The notes under the pieces were generated by a model, which was not told the DNA's origin, ran no database searches, and saw only the letters and a list, made by a program, of their open reading frames with translations. Source: Tenebrio molitor (Eukaryota > Arthropoda > Insecta > Coleoptera > Tenebrionidae). From it: a stretch of DNA of 64,000 bases. The position numbers and the translations under genes were made by a program. The stretch spans positions 2,170,001-2,234,000 of the forward strand of contig NC_091055.1 of the NCBI RefSeq assembly GCF_963966145.1. Direction: 5' to 3'. This document shows positions 13,600 through 26,560 of this stretch, in pieces. Position 1 is the first letter of the stretch, and every line of letters starts with the position of its first letter.

Positions 13600-14033
13600 G
13601 CTACTCGCTTCATGTAGAATTCGGAACAATATCTAAAAAATTCTATGTCAAAAAATAAAATGACATTTATTTTTTGAGCTACAATTTTTTTTAATTGCTT
13701 TTAGTCTTCTACGGTGTCAAACAACCTCGTAGGTAAAATTGCGGCACATTTTAAAAATACACCCTGTATATCATGTTTTATAAAATGTACGCCAATGCGA
13801 AGTAACCTATAGGAAATAGGCTTTAAAACAAGAAAACTGCATTGGTGTACGTTTTATAAAATATGATATACAGGGTGTATTTTTAAAATGTGCCGAAATT
13901 TTACCTACGAGGTTGTTTGACAACGTAGAAGACTAAAAGCAATTTAAAAAAAATTGTAGCTCAAAAAATAAATGTCATTTTATACATAGAATTTTTTAGA
14001 TATTTTTTCCGAGTTCTACATGAAGCCTAGTAG
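13600..14033. repeat. Near-perfect palindrome, arms about 195 bp
   Basis: Left arm 13600-13797 and right arm 13840-14033 are reverse complements with a handful of substitutions and short indels, around a 42-bp loop. The central CACCCTGTATATCATGTTTTATAAAA and its complement pair exactly. The loop is also present next to the single arm at 11523-11745, so the palindrome probably arose by inverted duplication of that unit. Confidence 0.85.
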
Positions 14034-17000
14034 CTCGTGGTTTTTTTTGGCTCTACGTTGTCGCGCTTTTTTTTCGAGTCTCGCAAACAACCACTCCGGG
14101 ACTCCATAAAAAAATGTTTAGGGGGGGTAGGTCTCGGTTGTGGCATTGTGGCGATCGCGTCGGTTTTCGGTATTTTTTGGTGTCGAATTAATATCGATTG
14201 CGTAAGGAGGAGGTGATGGTTAGCGCTTCCATAGTTAATGTGCGGCGGAGGATGCGTATTCGTGCAAGAATAAAGACTTGCGGTTGCGAATGGGGGTCCC
14301 GCGGGGTTTTCGGACGGGTTGGCGGCGTTTTTGCTGTCGGTTCATTTATCGAATTAAAGAGGCGCCGCCAGTGTCCAAACGGGGGAGAGACATCGTGGGG
14401 GATTAAACGAGCCGGGGCCCAACACCGGCCACCTGCGGCCACGGCGGTTTTATAGCCTCACGCGCGCCACACCTGATGACTCGACCATAGAGGTAGACAA
14501 CTAAACTAGTTCCAGATGAGTTCTAAAGTCAGCGCCTGCGTGTGTCGTCATCTATATTGACATCCCGAGAGTATTGCGGTTGAAGAGAAGAGAAACGCTT
14601 CCCGAAGTGGTACAGTTAATCAATTTGTAAGCCGCATTTCCGACACTAGCCCATGCCAACAGGACACGCCGCACGTGTGCATTAATTACCGGACCGTTCG
14701 ACGTTATCCTGCAGGACTACGAGTACCTCCTTCGCCCCGCGATCGCTTCCAGATCGAATAGTTCGCTGTAATTAAAACACTCTAATTGTCCTCGACGAAC
14801 GCCTTGTATAAATAGTTAGCGTTCTTCTCTTGCCCTCTTTAATTAAACGGCAAAATTAACTTTTTTCCCTTTCCAAAAATCAAGAATTTTAATCAAACTC
14901 ATTTCCATAACACTTTTACCCCCAGCTCGATGCACGGCCATCTAGTACTATTTCGTGCATGTCCAAACCTTTTCTAAAACACGAACTCGCATCACAAAAA
15001 AAAAAAATACATATTTCTACGACCCAGTATCTCGTCTCTATTACACATTCCTTAAGAATCAGGAAACGGTGTTGTATGTCAACAGCACACCCTTTCATCG
15101 CGCTATTATATATAAATTTCTATCAAAGGCAATTGAGATTAAAGTAAGAAGCCTTGATCGTGCAAACAGGAAACGCGGCATCAAAAGATTTTTTTAGTGC
15201 CTCTATGACTACACTAGTGGTGATAATGCTCCCCGCTTCTTTGACACGATAGCCAAATTTTGATATAACGAATCTAACCTACGCGACGTGTAATAAATAA
15301 AAAGTTCGAACGTTTTTCATTACCAGTCCCAAAAGGAAATGATGTGGTGATTAACCCATTGTTTTACGCACCATCACGACCTTTAAATTAATTTACTATT
15401 CAGTATAATTCCTAACCCTCGACACACATTGTGGCAACGTCACTTCCTCGATATTTCACCGAACTCGAGGTGCACGATTAATTCTTGACTTCATTCAAAA
15501 TTCCGACGCAAAAATATCCAGGCCAAGAAACACTCAAACCGATTTACAAATGTCAGAATCAGGTAATATTTGTGAAACAGAGCATTCACCGAAACGTACG
15601 ATTTCTGAATCGAATAATTCCGTCGATTCTTGTTTCGTCTCTTTATTTTGCCATAAGGAAACTTTCTGTATTAGATTAAAGTGAAAAGGGAGTATAATAT
15701 GTCACACAGAAACGCCACTCGGTCCTCTACAAATGTAATTCCACCACGATTAACATATTCATTTCGTGACTATTCTAATTTATATATTGAAATTTTGACG
15801 GGATCACCATACACGTAATGCTGCAAGTCTACAATGTCTCATCCGTTAAAGCTCCGACTCCATTATTATTCAAGATACTGAGCTCGAATAAAAAATAAAT
15901 TTAATCATCGATGCCGAAGTAGGGAATTATGGTGTAAAGATTTCCTCCGACTCCGCTATTTTTTCAAGCAGATTTAAAAAATCCCTCGACCGCCAAAATG
16001 CACCAGAAGGACGGTTTCAAATGAAAAAAATTGCGGTGTCAAATTCTTTTTGTTCTTGCGCGGCGGAGGGGCCGCACAAAGAAATCACTTAGTGTCGTCG
16101 GTAACGGGCGAGTTTGTAATTTGGGGGTTCATGGGGGCGGTTGTGCAGTTATTCTTAATATTCGGGTCGTAATCCTTCGTAGCGTCAGTCGGCGGGCGTT
16201 AAAAAGTCCTTTCGGGGCGAATTGATCTCGCGCGAGCGGCAATAAAGACTGTCAATATTCGGTGGACTATCGGCGCTTGTTACAGATTCGGCCGTCGGAA
16301 CGTCAGGACTATGTGCACGAGCCGATAAAGTAATATTAATGAGTTGGGGCCCCCTCGCGGTTCTATCCGACTGGCAAAGTCCGGAACGTCGCTTTAACCA
16401 GGATTTGCAACGATACAATTTCGCACTTGGCAACATCTGGTGCTTGCATTTTAAAAAGCGAAGGGTTAATCAACGAACCCGCCCGATAGAATTGGCGTTT
16501 TTCTTTTACATGTCCCGGAAATGCGAACCCCAGCTAATTTCGTCGCGTTCGTTTCATTTTGTTTGTTTTAAAATTTACACAGCCGGATTTTTTTAATATT
16601 CGATTACACATAAAAATTCGGATGGAATTAGGTGTAAATACGGCGGAAAATGGTTCGGGTGGTCCTCTTGTTTTAATCAAGTGCAATCCTCACAGCAATC
16701 TGCTCAATTACTGTTTTAACCCTCACGGGGCCAACTGAGCCGGTCGGTAAAACCATCAGCCCTTATTTTTCGAAAAACAACGATAACCCGGCGACGTGCT
16801 CGCGCCCTATTCTTCGCTTTTGTAGCACATGTTGGACGACACAAAGAGATATTTGTACTTTTAAAAGAAGCGAACACGATCGTATCAAAACATCAGTTCT
16901 CTGTCGAGAAAAAACTCTTTAAAATGGTAAAAGATGTGGCGTGAAGGAAGTACGCGTTTCGATTTGGATGATTAATACGTATGTTGGTTGTCATGTGGGT

Positions 17001-17158
17001 TTGTGAGTTTTTGAGTTGAAGGATTCGTGAGCGAGAGGTCATTCTGTTTAATTAGGTATTGGAAAGGCGGAGGTGATTTGTTGGGCGTGCGACAAATGTG
17101 TATTAGTCGCTTATTTTTAGAGTCATCTCCGTGGTTGTCACGATGAGGAACGCGCGTT
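14034..17158. other. Intergenic, locally GC-rich at 14.1-14.45 kb
   Basis: The GC-rich patch at 14188-14460 is open on both strands, which is usual for GC-rich DNA with few stop codons. No domain, splice site set or signal peptide supports a gene there. The rest to 17.15 kb is ordinary spacer. Confidence 0.45.
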
Positions 17159-17373
17159 TATAAATACGGACGTTCGTCTGGAAGCGTGCAGGGTCGGAAG
17201 GCCGTTCGCCCCGAAGAGCGTCGGTGCGAAGAGCCCTCCTTGCGTGAATTCGTACTTACCGATCGGCGTGGAAGCCGGTGTCAGGTGTTCGGAGTGTCGG
17301 CGCGCTCCTGGTCGCGGACTTGTCGTCTGAACAACGCGATATCGGAGACTGGCGGCCCAAGCGGCAGCGACTG
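17159..17373 (+). promoter_or_regulatory. Candidate TATA promoter and non-coding first exon
   Basis: A TATAAATA box at 17159-17166 stands just before the most GC-rich stretch of the left half of the window (about 17180-17640). The presumed transcript would start near 17190 and reach a strong 5' splice site, CTG/GTGAGTT, at 17373/17374. No long in-frame ATG reading frame is present, so it would be a 5' untranslated exon. A minus-strand donor (GATCG/GTAAGTA) also lies at 17256-17261, so the direction is not certain. No matching downstream exon was recognised on the plus strand. Confidence 0.35.
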
Positions 17374-18784
17374 GTGAGTTTGGGCGCCCCCCGGCGTCGG
17401 CGGCGGTCGGCGTTCGTCGGCGTCCCGCGCACTGGTGTAGCGCCGCCCGGCGCCTATTTGTGCACCCCGAAAAAAGGCGACAAACTCGCGTGCGTCTCGT
17501 TAAGGTCTCATTAACCTGGGATCCGCGGCCTCGACGGCCCCGCCGCCCACCGCCCGGCCTCCTCGTTCCGGCGATCGTCTTCGCGATAAATTGTTCGGGT
17601 TGGTGGTGTCTCCCAGGCGCAATAAAAATCTAAACAAAGCTCCTTCGCGCCGAGAGATAAAAACGGCGCCGCATTACGCGCAGTAAATATTAAAAACAAG
17701 AATTTGTTCGCAGACTTATCGCGGCGCGATTCGCGCTTTTATGGGGCCGTTCGCCGCACAGACGGATCATTGTGGAGGCGAAGCTTTTAACGTGGAAGAC
17801 GTAAAGCTAACGGCCAGGTAGGAGCATCTGGAGATGAGGAGATATGATGGCCGCCGCCGGATGTGACGCGTTCAGACTTTGTGACACCCGTGACAATGCC
17901 GAAGGACGAGACCGGAGAACCGAAGGACCGGCCCCGACTCTTGACCCGACCACTTCCGCTTATTCATGACCATTATTTAACGCCCACCTGCTGTTCCAGA
18001 CGATGCAAAACTCGCTACCACCCCAGAAAAACATTTTTTCATGCACGACAATATTTTACCCTCCATTTCTGATACGTTCCCAACAAATATTCCAAATAGC
18101 TTCCGGGACTCGACTCCTGATTTAATTAACCCTCGCTACCTTACGTGACCAATATGGTACATCAAAGTTACCAGTGCGGCCAAATTCAAACAAGTGTCAA
18201 TTAACGTCGCCGTTTTGATGATTGTCGATGTTCAAATACTGGGTTTGTTTACAATTTCGAAATTGAAGGGTAAAAGCGGTAATTCGTGTGGTTTCTCCAA
18301 TTACCGAGTTGATCGATCAGTCAAGTGTTTTCCGCTTTGCCAAAATGTCTCCTCGCCTTTAATAATATTTTTAGAATTTGCGTCTGTAATAGGTCTATTA
18401 TTGTATTCAATTTGGAGTGGTTTATGGCTATCTATTAAAGCACTTGTAGTTTAATAGATCTCTACGAAAATTTTTATCAATATTTCAGTGTATTATTGTC
18501 ATTTACACCAAAAAACTTCCAATATTAATGTTCAAACTCTCCATTACCTTGAATGACCAATTAATACAAAATTCACTAGAATTTGGATATTTTAATTTTT
18601 TTTTATTTAAAAATTGAAACAAGGCTGCAAATTCAGTAAAATAACATAAAAACTCGTTTTATGAGAGCATTGGCGCACTCGTCCCATAGAAAACTTCCCT
18701 ACGGCTCGTTTTCTACACCTGGGACTCGTGCGCCAAATCAACCCTTATAAAACTTGTTCTTTAATATATGTACTATTTTAGAAT
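17374..18784. other. Intergenic or intronic, no exon seen
   Basis: GC-rich to 17640 and then AT-rich. An imperfect inverted repeat (AAAACTCGTTTTATGAGAGC to AACCCTTATAAAACTTGTT, each with GGCGCACTCGTCCCA-like sequence) spans about 18648-18762. Confidence 0.45.
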
Positions 18785-18890
18785 TTGCGTATTGGTGACA
18801 TCCTCTGTTACTTCGACTCTATTCACTCTTCTCTCGTCTCGGGGGTTCCGCAAGGGCACACCGTGCTCCGGCACTTCTTTGATGTTACTG
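18785..18890 (+). pseudogene. Non-LTR reverse transcriptase fragment
   Basis: The frame at 18785-18991 contains RIGD, then S-x-x-V-SGVPQGHTVL and HFF. This resembles the SGVPQGSVLGPLLF block of jockey/CR1-type reverse transcriptases with the serine and glycine after PQG altered. Only this short block survives; the catalytic YADD box, endonuclease and tail are not visible. It is a decayed relic. Confidence 0.5.
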
Positions 18891-19789
18891 AAGTTTTCAA
18901 AAGTATTTTGAAAGATATTCCAGCATTAAAAACTATTTCAGGTTCAGGTGACGCCGATCCACTGCAGAATTACTCAAACTTTACAAAATAGTGTTGAAAT
19001 AAAAATGTAAGATCCTACAATTTTCAAGAAAATTCAAATCACTATAAATATTTAATTGTAAATGCGAAATTATAGTGATTATGATGATCGATTACGTGAC
19101 TTGGCAGTGACTTTTCATCAGCACTTGTTTATAATTAAGTCTGGTGAATTTTCAAGTTTAACAAGTCCAAACTATTTTATTTACATTATGCTTGTGTTGC
19201 CAGAGATTTTATCTATATTTTACATAGATACGCTAGCTTACGCGATGAGGGACTCTCCCTTTCCCTACCTACCTACAATGATACGCTCTACAGCTGTAAT
19301 TCTCATATTTCAATAATGTTCAGATTAGTATAAAGATACAATAGTATTGATCATGTTAATGTTAATTTTCACTGTTTTAAACACGCACCCTAATCGCTAC
19401 TAGGTATAACAGGATGTTAATATAGTATATTGTTATACGCGTTGCACAAGACAGTCTATTGTCGAATGAGAGGGTTTAGGGCACGACGAGCTTAGCGCTC
19501 CAACTAATCAGTCCCTCGGCTGCGGCTCGTGCCTGAAATTAGTTGTCATGCCCGAAAATTCACCTCCCATACTCTAATGTAAATAACTATTTATTATCTG
19601 TAATAATGACAACTTCATTTGCGCTTTTTGAAATTCAATCGAAGCAAAATGCGTTTGGACTTCCATTCCGACTATCCTTAACATTAAATATGATAAATTA
19701 CGTAGGAATTTTTATTTGCTTTTTCCGAAATAAATGGATCTGTGCTTTATGTCTCGTAATGGTCCTTTGCAAACCCCAAACTAGAGGTC
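18891..19789. other. Intergenic with dispersed repeat pieces
   Basis: No supported gene. A segment near 19425-19475 (TTGCACAAGACAGTCTATTG) recurs near 40500-40550 with few changes. The 18-bp CTCGGCTGCGGCTCGTGC at 19515 also occurs at 10328. These are scraps of dispersed repeats. Confidence 0.5.
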
Positions 19790-20220
19790 TTGGATTTTCT
19801 CATGGGCTATGAGTCATATCTGCGGAAACGACGAATATCGGTCTCAAGTAGGCGCTACAAACCGACCGGAAAACATTCGTTACGTTAGTTTCGTCTCTCT
19901 CTCGTCTATTTGTATGTATTCGAATTTGGAATTAGTCGACGGTTTAAGTTTTCCTTTACAGATTTTTTTTCACTGGTTTATCGCTCCGCTTTCGCGCAGA
20001 TATTTCCAAGGTCACAGACCATGAGAGAATCCAACACGTCTACCAACGCCAATCACCAGTTGAGAATACTCAACCACGCCGAGAAAATCTTCTGAATTGG
20101 TGATTTCACATACAAGTAGTTGACCAAACGGACTGGCCTGCATGTTCGCCAGATCGCAATGCAATTGAACACGTCTAAAATGTTTCAGAGTGACTAATTG
20201 CAGCTAGACAAGTGCCGTCA
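19790..20220 (+). pseudogene. Decayed Tc1-like transposase
   Basis: Broken frames on the plus strand carry recognisable Tc1/mariner DDE pieces in order. An ES-x-x-x-x-x followed by RRYKP segment lies near 19808-19870. DWPACSPDRNAIEHV lies at about 20130-20177 and matches the family pattern DWPA-x-SPD-x-N-x-IEH-x-W, with stops immediately after it. Several stops and frame changes show it is inactive. No terminal inverted repeats were found around it. Confidence 0.55.
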
Positions 20221-20389
20221 AGAACAATGGGGAAACTATCCGATCTTCTGTGTGCTACCGAAGTTTAGGGATGCTAAAAGAGACCACGCTGACTGTCACA
20301 GTTCATTATTAAAAAAAATCAATGACAACATTTGGTCTAAATTCAAAATATGTAGTTATTTTTGTATCAGGGTCACAAAGTGCATCTTT

Positions 20390-20470
20390 TTCGTCCGAGT
20401 CTGAGTTTTCTAGTGCGTCCGAAAAAGTCCGTCCCAAAAAGTGCGTCCGAAAAAGAGTTACTTTTCGTCC
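20390..20470. repeat. Short imperfect tandem repeat
   Basis: GTGCGTCCGAAAAA-type units occur three to four times with period about 15 (TTTTCGTCCGAGT, GTGCGTCCGAAAAAG, TCCGTCCCAAAAA, GTGCGTCCGAAAAAG). Low-complexity expansion with no coding meaning. Confidence 0.6.
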
Positions 20471-23465
20471 GCTTGGAAGTACGTAAAGTTACGTTTTTCG
20501 TTAAGTAAATGATACGTGAAATCGAAATGTTTCCGCTGAGTGATTTTTGGGTATGGGGTGTAAATTTGGAATGTGCCGCGTACGATAAGAGCAGTTCGAT
20601 GTTGTCGGAGTCCGCCCCTGGCGTTCTTCGTCGAAACGACGAACGTGCCTGGCGCCCCAGGTGGGCGACGCGGATGGCGTCCGTTTAACATGCAAACGAG
20701 CACATCGACTTCTTCTGCTGTCCGTGTTTATCAAGCCCATCGGGCCGCGAGATCCCCAAATACCTGACCGGGCAAGCGAAATTGGACGGAAACCAGAAAC
20801 GGTCAGCGTCCATCGGCGCTGGGGACCTCGGTCGTTTGTCTAATATAATGATGGAGGTCCTTGTCGAGCATACCCAATGAAGGTCCCTACACACGAATAC
20901 ACATGTAGGTCCCTGGAATCTGCAACGGGCGTGTCGCTGTTCACCAGATTTCCTAGTCCGGTCTAATTATTGCCCCCACAGCACCGCCTTTAACGACTTA
21001 CTGATTTTATGCAACATACAACTACCCCATAAAACATAAGATAAAGTACACGGAAACTTACAACCCCCATAAATTTAATGTCTATTACCACGCCCAGCAT
21101 AAATAAAATTGTTTTATTTTCAACGACAATTTGCGCAAATTGCCACCGCGGAAAAAGTCTAATCCGTCGCGGTACGACGTATTAGCCCCATTCCTCACGT
21201 TTTCGGCATTCCGGACGCTATTTTCCAAACCATTCGCTCATTTGCGATTATTTACAGGTTCACCCAACACCAGATTTATTACTTATAGACTCGGAGGCTG
21301 CGAAATGTGATAAATATTGTACCCAGCTTTGTTAAAAATGTCTTTGCTCTCGGTACAAACGTGAGCTCGAAAATTGCTCTGATCAAAGGTTTCAAGTGAA
21401 ATGAGTCAAGGAGAATGGCGACGAACTGCGCTGCATAATAAACAAGTCTTAATTCACTGCGACACTAATTAACTTGCACAACCTGCTTTATTTACACCGA
21501 AACAAAAATTGCACTGTTCCGTTGTGATGTTTGCACTCTATTGGTAAAAATTCCAACAATAATCAAAACAACAAGCGAATTCTTTCCTTTATGAATGAGT
21601 GAAAGAGATAAACACATTTTATTTGTTTCACTCTTCCTCAGACAGTTATCACTCTGCGAGTCATTTTTAAAAGAATATCCTGGCCTGAAGAAGCTATTAA
21701 ATTTTTTGTCGCGTCAATCAGATCTGCTTGAAATAGTTAAATTGTCAGTCGACGCCTGAAGAAAATGAACTTGTGTATGTGGACAATTTGTGCTTTTGTT
21801 TTGGTGGCGGATGAAGGTGGAATATTTATGCAGAGGGAGTGTGAAAAAGTAATTATCTGTGCGAAGTCCCGAGGGGGTTGATTCGTAGCTAAATAGTGAA
21901 ACGGAGAAAATTAAAGTTGTTAGAAACGTCGTGAAAACTCCTGTTTGTAGTTACATTTCAATTATGAAGAGAATTTTTTGTAAATCGTCTCGGGCTCCGC
22001 AAGCACAAACTGTTTAATCTGTCACAGTCAATTTGGTATTTTTAAGGGCAACAATGTTGTGTAAAATGAAGAATTGTCAACAATCGCCACAAACCAGAGA
22101 GCTCTCAGGCAAACATTTGCCAAATTACGGGAGGAGTTGTTTTTAATTATGCCCGGGGAGTTATTTATTTAGGGGAAAAAATGTTGCAAAGTGTGGATTT
22201 AACAAAAATACATCGTGTCGAGATTTGATGATGTTTGGCGATGGGTTTTAATTGAGCCGGTGCGAGAGCTTTCCGTCTCCGGTGAAAGCCAAATGCATTA
22301 TTAAGTGTTAAATTTTATAAAGCCATAATTCATAGGGTGTTGTGTACGTGTATCTCATATATTTAGTCGGAGTATCGCACTTGTCTTCAAAGCAAACGAT
22401 ATACGTGAGAAATTACAGGCTGCCGTGAAACGAAGCAAACATTTTCCCCAAACAAGAACGGAAAAATATTCCGGAGTCACCTTGGGCGCTAATAATTTAC
22501 TTGTCTCGCTAACACCAGACATTATTTACGACCAATAGATAGGGGTGATTTGTGGCTGATGGGTCTGACAACAAGGCGATATTTTTCGAGTTGATGGCCC
22601 ATCCGTGCATTCGATGGTAATAAGGGCTAATTACCCCAGCGAGAGCTCGGTGCACCGATCGCCGCTAAATAAGACTAAAGGGTTAAATGGGATAGAATAT
22701 TGCTTTTTTGAGACGTGCTGTTCACTCGATAAAGTTCATCGTCGATGCGCAGTAATTTTCATTAGCACCCTGATTGTTAATTCAAGCTACGTAAATTGTA
22801 CCCCAAAATCAAGAAACTCGCCGTCTACATTTACATACAAAACTAATAGAAATGCGAATTAGCGAATTGTAAATCTCGAGAGACGCATACATTTGACAAA
22901 TTTATTAATTAATATTCGATATTAACGTAATCCTCGTTGCTTTTTCTCCAATTATCATATTTTCCATTCAGGTTCGCCAAGGTTCGTGTTAATTAATCAC
23001 CCGAAATTTATAATTTCATTTCAAAGTTGAAATTCAAAAAAACTTGATAGCCTGTCGGCGCCGTCATTTCAAACTCGGTGAATATTCAAACAATTTCATT
23101 TGAAAAATAAACCAACAACGCCGGATATTTTCACCGTGAACTGCAAAATAAAGGTGTGAATATCGGTTTGGATTAACTGTTTCGACGAGTCATTAATTAA
23201 ATGACTCCCTTCAGGGACTCGTGTTTCTTTACTATTACACCTTTTATGACACGTAACTGCTTGCAACGCCGCCACATTATCCACCTTTCAGAAAAATTTT
23301 AAATTAAGAGCGACCGAACAACTTTTTGGGGACTGCTGGCAACATTTCCCACTTATTACCTCAACATTATTTTTATGTTGTCGAATTAAAAAAACAACAA
23401 TTTTGACACGAAAAAAATATAAATTTCCTCTATAAGTACTGCATGTTTCGAAAAAATCAGTACAG
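20471..23465. other. Intergenic, no gene seen
   Basis: The 20.56-20.87 kb part is GC-rich and open in several frames of both strands, but no domain or intron structure supports a gene. The rest is AT-rich spacer. Confidence 0.4.
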
Positions 23466-24199
23466 TACAGGGTGATTCAAGTTTTATCGCCCGGGCGATT
23501 AACCCTATTAAAAAATGCATAAAAAAATACGAAACTTAAAAGTTACATTCCCTTCATATAAGGCTTCAAACGTGTGCAATCAATTTTCCCGTATCACTTC
23601 ATTCAGAACCATAAAATAAAAAAAATAGATTTTGAGCAAAAAAAAATTTTTCCTTGCACGCTCATAATTCACAATTAATTCAAAGAATATCAAATTCGCA
23701 TCAAAAGAAAAGGATCAGTTTTTGAATTATTGCAATTTTAACATTAACAGCGAAAAATTATCAAGATTTACAACTGCAGTGTCATAAATAAATACCTCAT
23801 TGTTGGTAAACATCTGTTGAGAACTTTTCTAAAGGGTACCATAAATAACCCATGTCAGCCTCTTTTGTGGAAGTGACCGCCCAATTTAATAATAATAAAT
23901 CATAGCTAAATTTTGCACTTTAATATCAAATTCCATTTATTCAAAAAACTAGTGATGCTTTCATGATTTCAATGACATCAAATTTTTCTTAAATGTTTGA
24001 AAGGACTCTCAGTGAAAAATTATGTAAATTAATGTAGCGGTTATTGAATTAAAACGAAATATTTACTCCTTTCATTAAAAAAATTTGAAAGTTTTACAAA
24101 ATGTCTACAGCGATACACAATCAATCCTGATTGATGAGAATTTTAAATCGATTAGAAGTGGGTGTTTTCGCTCGGGCGGTAGAACTTGAATCACCTGTA
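23466..24199. mobile_element. TIR element, about 735 bp
   Basis: TACAGGGTGATTCAAGTTTT at 23466 and its near reverse complement ending at 24199 form terminal inverted repeats of about 32 bp that include a GCCCGGGCGA/TCGCTCGGGC block. The interior has no transposase-like frame. Together with the elements at 3430, 4693 and 54747 it shares only the terminal CAGGGTG, so the internal origins differ. Confidence 0.75.
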
Positions 24200-24570
24200 C
24201 AGTCGAGAGCGCCTGCGAAAAACAAAAGATTTGAACTTGGCTCATCCAAGATGAACTCTCATTCCAGGGTTTTAAAAGTTTCAAATCAAAGATGATTTTT
24301 GTTCGAGAAGGGTTCCTATATGAATGAGTCATGTTCCAAACAATGGTCCAATGGCACTGTAATTTGCAGATTCAAATTTACTTTGTAGTCTGTAGTTTGT
24401 GTGATAATGTAAATCTGCGTCACACTTTTGGCTCTTGGCTCTGAACTTTGCAAAACATACGGTATATTTAAAAATAGCACCGAGTTTACGACTTTTTCAA
24501 ATAAATAAGAATTCCACCTTTTACACGTTGTAAATCCGTTAGCAGAACATCGCTAACTACAAGAATATAA

Positions 24571-25108
24571 AGTGATCAAAAAGAAAACAAATCAAGAGTG
24601 CTACTCATCTTTGGTTTTATTGAAACGTTTGTCTTACATTGTTCGTACGCAGAATTAGAGTTGTTTTATTAGTTGTCCGTTTCGAAAGTAAAATTCTAAT
24701 AAAAATGCTTACTCTTCAATGGTAAAACCGATTTTACCACTTATTCTAGGATAATTATTGCTAACAATTACAGTAAACGTCTGTAAACTTTGCCGAAATC
24801 GAAAAGTTGTGATCTAGGTTAACACAGCACACCGTTGCTTTCAAATTGACGTTTCTTTGACATTTCAGCGAAAAATCTGCTTAGCAATGGTGTCGCGTTT
24901 GTCAATAAAGCTGGTAAATTACACATTCTTACGGATGTAAAATGTTGCTCTTGTTTATTTTATAAATTTTCTCCATTATCAGATAATAATAATAATAATG
25001 AGGTATGATTTATTATAAAGTGGCATTTCGACCACAAATAGAATTCCGCTACGACGTGACCGATAATTTGCAACGCTTGCTTTGATTTCTTTTTTTTTTT
25101 GATCATCT
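24571..25108. mobile_element. MITE copy 1 (GATCAAAAAGAAAACAAATC family)
   Basis: Begins GTGATCAAAAAGAAAACAAA and ends with the inverted form GATTTCTTTTTTTTTTGATCA, giving terminal inverted repeats of about 25 bp. The interior (CCACTTATTCT-GGATAATT-TTGC, AATTACAGTAAACGTCTGTA, GAGGTATGATTTATTATAAA) is shared with the copy at 25869-26412 over most of its length. No transposase. Confidence 0.75.
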
Positions 25109-25868
25109 TGTCATAAAAGTTTTGATATTGTTTGCAATTTTCGAATTTTTTGCCTCACCTCACGTTCCACATTTTTCTAGCCACCGACGTTAAAACATAT
25201 TCACACTATTTGACTTGTCTCTTCCTTAACAAGTCTCAATAAATGCTTCGACGGAATGGTGGGATTTATTTCACAGTAAGGGAAAAGGAACAGTATTTTA
25301 CGGCATCGAATAAAGGAACGGTTTTTTTTTAATTTTTGCGATAAATTTTGCGCATTATCTGAGTCGCCAACAAGAAAATTGTAATTTATAAGAAGAATAA
25401 AAACAAGAGCGAAAGTGGTTATGTTCGAGTTAAACCATATTTAAAATGTCAATTACAGTATTTGAATTGACGATACCAATTTTGGAGTGACGAGCCCCAG
25501 TTTAAATTGACAACTGAAGGGTGAATGGCTTACGAAGCTGCGTACAGAAAACGTAATCTTTCAGAGAACCCCATTAAACTTTTAATTAAACTTACACGAA
25601 GCTCGATTATTCGTAAATAATAATGTATTTTTATGAAGTTGACAAAAACAAAAGTAATGCTTGAGTTCGCCAGAAAGTTGTGAAAATATGAATTTTTCCT
25701 TTCATTAAAGGAAAGTTTTCCGTCAGATTTCTTCAAGTCTGTCGGCCAGAGATGTGAACAACGGTTGCCATATTTTTTCCGAGGGTGACATTTGTCGGTC
25801 TGATAATGTGAGGGAGATTCGTTTGTGGTCAAGAAACGATGTTAAATGTATCGAGTTTACTACTACCG

Positions 25869-26412
25869 ACTGATCAAAAAGAAAACAAATCAAGAGTGCT
25901 ACCTCATCTTTTGTTTTATCCAAAAGTTTGTCTTAGAGTAACTCATACGGATATGTATACTTGCCGTGCAGTCGTTTTATTGGTTGCCTACTCGAAAAAA
26001 ATAAAAATTAATTGAGTATTAATAATTAATGCTTTATTAGCAATAATAAAACCCATTTTACCACTTATTCTGGGATAATTGTTGCTTCCAATTACAGTAA
26101 ACGTCTGTAAACTTCGCCGAAATCAAAAAGTTGTTTTTTAGCTTAATAACAGCGCATCGTTGACGTTTCTTTGACATTTCTGCGAAATATCTGTTCACCA
26201 ATGGCGTCGCATTTGGCAATTAACCTGATAAACTATCCATTCTTATCAATGTTGCTCTTGTTTATTTTCAACGGCTAAAATTCATGAGGTATGATTTATT
26301 ATAAAGTAGCGTTTGAGACCACAAATTGTCTACACTTATTTGCATAGAATTCAGCTACGACATGACCGATAATTTGCAACGCCTGCTCTGATTTGTTTTC
26401 TTTTTGACCACT
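25869..26412. mobile_element. MITE copy 2 (GATCAAAAAGAAAACAAATC family)
   Basis: Same orientation and order of internal blocks as the copy at 24571-25108, with scattered substitutions and indels. Starts CTGATCAAAAAGAAAACAAA and ends GATTTGTTTTCTTTTTGACC. The two copies are 0.76 kb apart, so either two insertions or one local duplication took place. Confidence 0.75.
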
Positions 26413-26483
26413 TTGCACAGGTACCTCTTTAGGACAAAATGATAAAGTTAAAATATCAACACATTTTGAGATTTATACGTAAT

Positions 26484-26560
26484 GAAGAGCGGGATTGGAT
26501 GTTCGGGGTGATTAAAAATAAACTAATGGCTGGTTTAATTGGGTTATTATTTAAAGTGGA
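26484..26560 (+). repeat. Inverted repeat partner of 28830-28905
   Basis: About 75 bp centred on GGGGTGATTAAAAATAAA and ATGGCTGGTTTAATTGGG recurs as reverse complement at 28830-28905 with a few changes. It may be the two ends of one 2.4-kb insertion or two scattered repeat copies. Confidence 0.65.

Noticed and set aside
14188..14455. Overlapping frames on both strands at 14.2-14.45 kb
   Set aside because: GC-rich DNA with few stops, no domain, no splice or start context.
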